Shown one piece after another: positions 6,799 to 10,920 of a DNA stretch of 10,920 bases. The notes beneath the pieces were generated by a model. That model did no database searches. It was given only the letters and a program-made list of their open reading frames with translations, and was not told the DNA's origin. The position numbers and the translations under genes were made by a program. Position 1 is the first letter of the stretch. Each line of letters opens with the position of its first letter. The DNA is from CANKHA01 sp040877285 (GTDB taxonomy: Bacteria; Pseudomonadota; Alphaproteobacteria; Rhizobiales; Xanthobacteraceae), in contig JBBDNZ010000205.1 of the NCBI GenBank assembly GCA_040877285.1, positions 1 through 10,920 on the forward strand, given 5' to 3'.

Positions 6799-7560
6799 AT
6801 GCGCGAGAGCGAAAACCCGACCCATTTCGGCTTTCAGGACGTGCCGCTGGCCGACAAGCAGGGGCTGGTGGACGGCGTCTTTTCCTCGGTCGCGCGCCGC
6901 TACGACCTAATGAACGACCTGATGTCCGGCGGGTTGCACCGGCTCTGGAAGGACGCGCTGGTGACGGCTGCGAATCCTCCAAGGAACGAGCGGCCATTTT
7001 CGCTGCTGGACGTGGCCGGCGGCACCGGCGACATCGCTTTTCGCGTGATCGAAGCCGGCGGGGCCGGCACCCGTGCAACCGTGGTGGACATCAACGGCGA
7101 GATGCTCGCCGCCGGGCGCGAGCGCGCCGGCGCGCGCGGAAACCAAGACGCTGTCGCTTTTATCGAAGGCAACGCCGAAGCGCTGCCGTTCCCCGACCGC
7201 AGCTTTGACGCGGTCACCATCGCGTTTGGCATCCGCAACGTGCCGCGCATCGAGCAGGCACTCGGCGAAGCGCATCGCGTGCTGAAAATCGGCGGGCGGT
7301 TTCTCTGCCTGGAATTTTCCAGCGTGGACGTGCCGGGACTCGACGCGCTTTACGATCTCTACTCGTTCAACGCGATCCCGGCGCTTGGCCGCGCGGTGAC
7401 GGGCGATGCGGAGGCTTACCGCTATCTCGTCGAATCCATCCGCCGCTTCCCTAAACCTAAAATCTTTGCGCAGATGATCGAAAGAGCCGGCTTCCGCCGC
7501 GTGTCCTATCAGCAGATGACCGGCGGCATCGTGGCGCTGCATTCCGGCTGGCGATTGTGA
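6799..7560 (+). CDS. ubiE: Ubiquinone/menaquinone biosynthesis C-methyltransferase
   Basis: UbiE is an S-adenosylmethionine-dependent C-methyltransferase of quinone biosynthesis, acting on the benzoquinol (ubiquinone) or naphthoquinol (menaquinone) ring. From ATG 6799 the protein has 253 residues, the usual size. Visible features are THFGFQDVPLADKQ at the N-terminus, FSSVARRYDLMNDLMS (28-43), SAM motif I LDVAGGTGD (70-78), FPDRSFDAVTIAFGIRNV (131-148), the post-motif GGRFLCLEFS (165-174), YRYLVESIRRFP (207-218) and the terminal GGIVALHSGWRL. I prefer 6799 over ATG 6769 because AAAGG (6791-6795) lies just upstream and the short N-terminus fits alphaproteobacterial homologues. The stop overlaps the ubiB start by 4 nt (GTGA), so the two are an operon and probably translationally coupled. 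Confidence 0.96.
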   Translation: MRESENPTHFGFQDVPLADKQGLVDGVFSSVARRYDLMNDLMSGGLHRLWKDALVTAANPPRNERPFSLLDVAGGTGDIAFRVIEAGGAGTRATVVDINGEMLAAGRERAGARGNQDAVAFIEGNAEALPFPDRSFDAVTIAFGIRNVPRIEQALGEAHRVLKIGGRFLCLEFSSVDVPGLDALYDLYSFNAIPALGRAVTGDAEAYRYLVESIRRFPKPKIFAQMIERAGFRRVSYQQMTGGIVALHSGWRL

Positions 7561-9128
7561 TTTCCGCAGTTTCCCATCTCGCCCGCCTCGCTCGCGCGGG
7601 ATTCGTCTTCGCTCGCGAAGGCGTGTTGGCGCTGGTCGATCCCGCGCCGTTGCCGTTTCCCGCGCGCGTCGGATTGCGCCTGGCGCGGTTGATCGAGCGG
7701 CCGAAAACCGACGAGCGCGCCGGACGGCTGGCGGCGGCGCTGACCGAGCTTGGCCCGACCTATGTGAAGCTCGGGCAATTCCTGGCGACGCGGCCGGACG
7801 TGGTGGGCATGACGCTCGCGCGCGAACTAGAAAGCCTCCAGGACAAGATGCCGCCGTTTGCGCAGAAGGATGCGGAGGCGGCGATCGCGGCCGCCTTGGG
7901 CAAGCCATTGAATGAAGTGTTTGCGTCCTTCGGCCCGCCGGTGGCGGCGGCCTCCATCGCCCAGGTGCATCGCGCCGAAGTCCAAACCGAAGCCGGAAAG
8001 CGCGCGGTCGCCGTGAAAGTGCTGCGGCCGAACATCGAGCGCCGTTTCAGGGCCGATCTCGCCGCCTTCTATTTCGCCGCGCGCAAGGCGGAAGCCTGGT
8101 CTCCCGAGGCGCGGCGGCTGCGGCTGATCGAGGTGGTGGACACGCTCGCCCGCTCGGTGCGGCTGGAGATGGATCTGCGGCTGGAAGCCGCCGCACTGTC
8201 GGAAATGGCGGAGAATACCAAGGACGATCCCGACTTCCGCGTGCCTACCGTGGACTGGGACCGCACCGCGCGCGACGTGCTCACCCTGGAATGGATCGAC
8301 GCCACGCCGCTGTCGGACCGCGCCAAGCTGGAAGCCAAAGGCCTCGATCTGCCCAAGCTCGGGCGCGCGGTGATCCAGACGTTTCTGCGCCATGCGCTGC
8401 GCGACGGCTTCTTCCACGCCGACATGCATCCGGGAAATCTGTTCGTCGACGACGACGGCCGGCTGGTGGCCGTGGATTTCGGCATCATGGGGCGGCTGGG
8501 ACCGAAGGAGCGGCGCTTTCTCGCCGAAATCCTCTACGGCTTCATCACGCGCAATTATTACCGCACGGCGGAGGTGCATTTCGAGGCGGGTTATGTGCCG
8601 CGGCATCATTCGGTGGAGAGCTTCGCCCAGGCGATCCGCGCCATCGGCGAGCCGATCCACAACCGCGCCGCCGAAGATATTTCGATGGCCAAGCTCTTGA
8701 CGCTGCTGTTCGAGGTGACCGGGCTGTTCGACATGCGCACGCGCCCCGAACTGCTGCTGCTGCAAAAGACCATGGTGGTGGTCGAAGGCGTCGGCCGCTC
8801 GCTCGATCCCAAGCTCGACATGTGGAAGACCGCGGAGCCGGTGGTGCGCGAATGGGTCGAGCGGAATCTCGGCCCCATCGGCAAGATCGAGGGGGCGGCG
8901 GAAGGCGCAGCCGATATCGGACGCTTCCTCGGCGGCGTGCCGTCGCTTCTGCTGCGCACGGCGCATCTCATCGATCAGCTCGACGACATCACCCGCGACG
9001 GGTTGGTGCTGGCGCCGGAAACGGTGGCGGCCATCGGCGCCGCGGAGGCGAGGCGCAACCGCTGGATGACCGCCGGCATCTGGGTGATCGCGGCGCTTTT
9101 GGCCTGGCTGCTGGTCGTTGTCATCTGA
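7557..9128 (+). CDS. ubiB: UbiB, atypical (ADCK/ABC1-family) kinase-like protein of ubiquinone synthesis
   Basis: UbiB is a membrane-bound member of the ABC1/ADCK atypical kinase family needed for ubiquinone biosynthesis. It is thought to act through ATPase activity rather than as a protein kinase. The 523 residues carry the family's KxGQ motif (Lys71-Gln74 in YVKLGQFLATRPD), the alanine-rich loop AAAS (130-133) that replaces the kinase glycine loop, VAVKVLRP (ATP-site Lys154), an acidic EMDLRLEA (204-211), HADMHPGN (287-294) and VDFG (306-309). Two C-terminal hydrophobic segments are expected in this family; the clearest here is about 504-523. The start is GTG at 7557, overlapping the ubiE stop by 4 nt. 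In the ancestral arrangement coaBC followed 23 nt downstream, and here the coaBC stub and nuclease cassette follow. Confidence 0.96.
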   Translation: MISAVSHLARLARAGFVFAREGVLALVDPAPLPFPARVGLRLARLIERPKTDERAGRLAAALTELGPTYVKLGQFLATRPDVVGMTLARELESLQDKMPPFAQKDAEAAIAAALGKPLNEVFASFGPPVAAASIAQVHRAEVQTEAGKRAVAVKVLRPNIERRFRADLAAFYFAARKAEAWSPEARRLRLIEVVDTLARSVRLEMDLRLEAAALSEMAENTKDDPDFRVPTVDWDRTARDVLTLEWIDATPLSDRAKLEAKGLDLPKLGRAVIQTFLRHALRDGFFHADMHPGNLFVDDDGRLVAVDFGIMGRLGPKERRFLAEILYGFITRNYYRTAEVHFEAGYVPRHHSVESFAQAIRAIGEPIHNRAAEDISMAKLLTLLFEVTGLFDMRTRPELLLLQKTMVVVEGVGRSLDPKLDMWKTAEPVVREWVERNLGPIGKIEGAAEGAADIGRFLGGVPSLLLRTAHLIDQLDDITRDGLVLAPETVAAIGAAEARRNRWMTAGIWVIAALLAWLLVVVI

Positions 9129-9151
9129 CAGGATAACAATAGCGCGATAGA

Positions 9152-9223
9152 ATGGCTTCGATGCTTCAAGACAAGCGCATTCTTCTCATCATCGGCGGCG
9201 GCATTGCCGCCAAAGTTTCTTAA
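9152..9223 (+). pseudogene. Truncated 5' stub of coaBC (23 codons) left by cassette insertion
   Basis: Reading from ATG 9152 gives a 23-residue peptide, MASMLQDKRILLIIGGGIAA followed by KVS and a TAA stop. Residues 3-20 (codons 9158-9211) are identical at the DNA level to the start of the intact coaBC at 10257-10310. After the shared segment the frame enters unrelated sequence and stops within three codons. The stub lacks the rest of the flavoprotein and cannot be functional. It sits at the normal coaBC position, 23 nt after ubiB, so it is the original 5' end of the gene. Its native ribosome site looks weak, with AGGA at 9130-9133 about 18 nt away. It may still be translated as a short leader ending 17 nt before the nuclease start. 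Confidence 0.85.
9158..9211 (+). repeat. 54-bp perfect direct repeat, left copy (coaBC 5' codons)
   Basis: These 54 bases are identical to 10257-10310, 1099 bp downstream in the same orientation. Identity stops sharply on both sides: base 9157 is T against G at 10256, and 9212 is A against T at 10311. The repeat is entirely coaBC coding sequence, running from codon 3 of the stub to the Ala-Ala before Tyr20-Lys21 of the live gene. It ends within the first strand and glycine-rich turn of the CoaC flavoprotein fold. Confidence 0.97.
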
Positions 9224-9229
9224 GCACGC

Positions 9230-9234
9230 AGGAG
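9230..9234 (+). promoter_or_regulatory. Shine-Dalgarno site of the nuclease gene, carried by the cassette
   Basis: AGGAG lies 6 nt upstream of ATG 9241, in DNA belonging to the insert rather than to coaBC. The cassette therefore brings its own translation start. I see no clear promoter in the 29 nt before the gene, so transcription probably comes from the ubiE-ubiB operon. Confidence 0.7.
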
Positions 9235-9240
9235 CTTACC

Positions 9241-10254
9241 ATGGCATTTTGGGCTGTTCGCGCTGGTTCAGGAGGAGAGCGCGAAGCTTTCGCACTTGAG
9301 AACAATTGTGTTGTTGTCGGATGGGATGACCTATCTGACCTGTCAAAATTTGCGACTCGGACAGAACTGAAAAATGCCGTTTCTGCCGCCTACCTCGACC
9401 TTCACGAGGGAAAACTTTCAGTTTGGACGGGTCAACTTTGGGCATTCAGCCATGAAATAAAGGAAGGCGATCTAGTAGCTCTTCCCCGCAAACATAGCGG
9501 CACTATCGCGTTTGGAACTATAGCTGGAAATTATCGCTTTAATCCTAAAGCACCAGCAATGGCACAACACCAAAGGCCCGTCCGTTGGATTGATCAAGAT
9601 TTTCCAAGACTTCGCCTGGACGAGGACATCCGATTCTCGCTTGGCGCCATTTTGACGGTATTTCAAGTTAGGCGGAATGACGCAGAAGAGCGGATGCGTG
9701 CCATTTTGGAGGGCAGGACTCCGAAGATAGAACCTTCCGCGCTCGATGTCCTGGAAACCGAATTTATAAATATCGAGCGTCAGGCACGAGATAGAATCAT
9801 CAGCCATATTGGTCGAAAATTTCGGGCGCATGAGCTGGAGCGACTTGTGGAAGCGGTCTTACAAGCTCAGGGATTCATAACAGACCGAACGCCCCCCGGT
9901 GCCGATGGCGGTGTTGACATCCTTGCTGGACGTGGGCTTCTCGGCTTTGATCCTCCGCGATTGGCTGTCCAAGTTAAATCCTCCGAAACGCCGGTTGATG
10001 TCTCTTCAGTCCGAGAGCTCCAAGGGGTCATGCGCGCATTTGGTGCCGATCTGGGCCTTTTTGTAGCGTGGGGTGGATTTAGAGGAACTGCGCCGCGTGA
10101 TGCGCGTCGTGATTTTTTTCAGCTTCGGCTTTGGGATGCCGAGGATCTTCTTGATCAAATACTCCAACTTTATGAAAAGCTGCCAAGCGATATTCAAGCC
10201 GAACTACCCTTGAAACAGGTTTGGACGCTTGTCGAAGAAGGGGCCGACGATTGA
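9241..10254 (+). CDS. Mrr-family restriction endonuclease, putative type IV (modification-dependent), with N-terminal PUA/EVE-like domain
   Basis: The 337-residue protein has two parts. Residues about 190-300 are a Mrr-type PD-(D/E)XK nuclease: a leading helix FRAHELERLVEAVLQAQGF (194-212), then GADGGVDI with catalytic Asp226, and AVQVKSS with the Gln244-x-Lys246 pair typical of Mrr, followed by SSVRELQGVM and a late strand. Residues 1-100 begin WAVRAGSGGEREAF and include VVVGWDD, GQLWAFSHEIKEGDLVALP and IAFGTIAGNYRF. This resembles PUA/EVE-like modified-base readers, a tentative assignment. With no methyltransferase nearby, the likeliest role is cutting modified foreign DNA in the cytoplasm. 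Codons rare in the neighbours (ATA, TTA, AGA) occur here, and low G+C indicates transfer. The stop TGA shares its A with the coaBC ATG (TGATG). The catalytic residues look intact, so it is probably active. Confidence 0.86.
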   Translation: MAFWAVRAGSGGEREAFALENNCVVVGWDDLSDLSKFATRTELKNAVSAAYLDLHEGKLSVWTGQLWAFSHEIKEGDLVALPRKHSGTIAFGTIAGNYRFNPKAPAMAQHQRPVRWIDQDFPRLRLDEDIRFSLGAILTVFQVRRNDAEERMRAILEGRTPKIEPSALDVLETEFINIERQARDRIISHIGRKFRAHELERLVEAVLQAQGFITDRTPPGADGGVDILAGRGLLGFDPPRLAVQVKSSETPVDVSSVRELQGVMRAFGADLGLFVAWGGFRGTAPRDARRDFFQLRLWDAEDLLDQILQLYEKLPSDIQAELPLKQVWTLVEEGADD

Positions 10255-10920
10255 TGTCGATGCTTCAAGACAAGCGCATTCTTCTCATCATCGGCGGCGG
10301 CATTGCCGCCTATAAATCGCTCGACTTGATCCGCCGGCTCAAAGAGCGCGGCGCAGGCGTGCGCTGCATCCTCACCAAGGCGGGCGAGGAATTCGTCACC
10401 CCCATGTCGGCGGGCGCGATTACTGGCGAGCGCGTGTTTACCGACCTGTTCGATCCGGCGAGCGAGTTCGATGTCGGGCATATTCGGCTCGCGCGCGAAT
10501 GCGATCTCGTGGTGGTGGCGCCGGCCACCGCCGACCTGATGGCGAAGATGACGGGCGGACACGCCGACGATCTCGCCACCGCGGTGCTGCTCGCTACCGA
10601 CAAGAAAATTTTGCTGGCGCCGGCGATGAACCCGCGCATGTGGGGCAATGCCGCCACCCGCCGCAACGTGGCGCAGCTTGTGGCCGACGAGATCGCATTG
10701 ATCGGCCCGAACGAAGGCGAGATGGCCGAGCGCGGCGAAGAAGGCGTCGGCCGCATGGCGGAACCGCTGGAGATCGTCGCCGCCATCGAGGGCTTGCTGG
10801 CGCGCCCCGCGGCGGCGCGGCCGCTCGCGGGCAAGCGCGTCATCGTCACCTCCGGCCCCACGCATGAGCCGATCGACCCGGTGCGCTACATCGCCAACCG
10901 CTCCTCCGGCAAGCAGGGCC
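10254..10920 (+). CDS. coaBC: Bifunctional phosphopantothenoylcysteine decarboxylase / phosphopantothenate-cysteine ligase (5' part, runs off window)
   Basis: CoaBC makes 4'-phosphopantetheine for coenzyme A in two steps: CoaB joins cysteine to phosphopantothenate and CoaC decarboxylates the product using FMN. The first 222 residues of about 400 are visible. CoaC features are RILLIIGGGIAAYKSLDLIR (8-27), catalytic His76 in VGHIRLA, APATADLMAKM, and PAMNPRMW with Asn126. The CoaB domain opens near residue 191 with GKRVIVTSGPTHEPIDPVRY. The position of the E. coli catalytic Cys158 is Arg160 here (AERGEEGVGRM), a variant I believe is common in alphaproteobacteria. The gene was rebuilt after the insertion: the ATG at 10254 overlaps the nuclease stop, and a second in-frame ATG is at 10260. 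Purine-rich AAGGGG (10238-10243) about 10 nt upstream, inside the nuclease gene, could serve as ribosome site. Confidence 0.95.
   Translation, partial: MSMLQDKRILLIIGGGIAAYKSLDLIRRLKERGAGVRCILTKAGEEFVTPMSAGAITGERVFTDLFDPASEFDVGHIRLARECDLVVVAPATADLMAKMTGGHADDLATAVLLATDKKILLAPAMNPRMWGNAATRRNVAQLVADEIALIGPNEGEMAERGEEGVGRMAEPLEIVAAIEGLLARPAAARPLAGKRVIVTSGPTHEPIDPVRYIANRSSGKQG
10257..10310 (+). repeat. 54-bp perfect direct repeat, right copy (live coaBC 5' codons)
   Basis: This is identical to 9158-9211. In this copy the sequence continues with the normal coaBC reading frame (TAT AAA TCG, giving Tyr-Lys-Ser), so it belongs to the functional gene. Recombination between the two copies would remove exactly 1099 bp and restore an uninterrupted ubiB-coaBC junction with the original start at 9152. 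Confidence 0.97.

Larger units (their letters stand above)
9212..10256 (+). mobile_element. Inserted cassette carrying a lone Mrr-family nuclease gene
   Basis: This 1045-bp segment is the unique DNA between the two 54-bp coaBC repeats. It contains one gene with its own ribosome site and almost nothing else: 29 nt before the nuclease ATG, and 2 nt after its stop. Its base composition is clearly lower in G+C than its surroundings: line 9301-9360 is 27/60 (45%) and line 9541-9600 is 29/60 (48%), against 38/60 (63%) at 8401-8460 in ubiB and 40/60 (67%) at 10681-10740 in coaBC. There is no transposase, integrase or terminal inverted repeat that I can see. The arrangement fits an insertion with long target duplication, as has been described from genome comparisons for restriction-modification genes. 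The mechanism is inferred. A wider element that later lost its recombinase is also possible. Confidence 0.78.

Noticed and set aside
6721..6825. 35-codon N-terminal extension of mutM
   Set aside because: Fpg needs proline directly after the initiator methionine as its catalytic N-terminus, so the start must be at 6720. The extension would also overlap the start of ubiE.
7827..8966. 379-residue open frame antisense to ubiB
   Set aside because: It is a shadow of a fully conserved ubiB gene, with His/Arg/Gly-rich composition and no recognisable motif.
9212..10256. Insertion sequence or integrase-borne element at the coaBC repeats
   Set aside because: There is no transposase or integrase gene, no terminal inverted repeats that I can find by comparing the two ends, and the 54-bp duplication is much longer than IS target duplications.
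10194..10865. 223-residue open frame antisense to coaBC, crossing the nuclease-coaBC junction
   Set aside because: It lies opposite an intact conserved gene and crosses the insertion boundary, so it cannot be an old gene. It has no recognisable motif.
1..10920. CRISPR arrays, tRNA or rRNA genes, riboswitches
   Set aside because: Read on both strands, there is no regularly spaced short repeat set and no cloverleaf or rRNA-like stretch. The only repeats are the palindromes and the 54-bp pair listed.

Overview
The window looks like chromosomal DNA of an alphaproteobacterium, most likely of the order Hyphomicrobiales (Rhizobiales). Base composition is high in G+C (63-67% in the lines I counted). 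The gene order mutM (reverse) | ubiE-ubiB-coaBC (forward) is, from memory, typical of that group, and two intergenic palindromes resemble dispersed repeats common in such genomes. I cannot name a genus.

Layout. Positions 2-424 hold the 3' end of a TRAP transporter large permease (dctM-like). It converges on asd (510-1544, minus), with an imperfect palindrome between them. Divergent from asd is an unrecognised single-pass membrane protein (1684-2697), followed by a small secreted protein of unknown function (2798-3157). The secreted protein gene runs tail to tail, with only 5 nt between, into leuB (3163-4275, minus). Divergent from leuB is a type II NADH dehydrogenase (4414-5673). A 155-bp palindromic element separates it from mutM (5839-6720, minus). 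Divergent from mutM is the forward operon ubiE (6799-7560) - ubiB (7557-9128) - coaBC (10254 to the window end, partial).

Most of the window is housekeeping: aspartate-family and leucine biosynthesis, quinone-linked NADH oxidation, ubiquinone synthesis, base-excision repair and coenzyme A synthesis.

The exception is at 9152-10310. A roughly 1.05-kb cassette with clearly lower G+C (45-48% in two lines counted) sits inside the first codons of coaBC. It carries one gene, a Mrr-family restriction endonuclease with a possible PUA/EVE-like N-terminal domain. A perfect 54-bp direct repeat made of coaBC codons flanks it. The upstream copy now belongs to a 23-codon dead coaBC stub. The downstream copy is the live coaBC, whose new ATG overlaps the nuclease stop codon (TGATG). 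The arrangement looks like an insertion with long target duplication that rebuilt an essential gene behind the cargo. It makes coaBC expression depend on reading through the nuclease gene. I found no integrase, transposase, partner methyltransferase, CRISPR array, tRNA or rRNA in the window.
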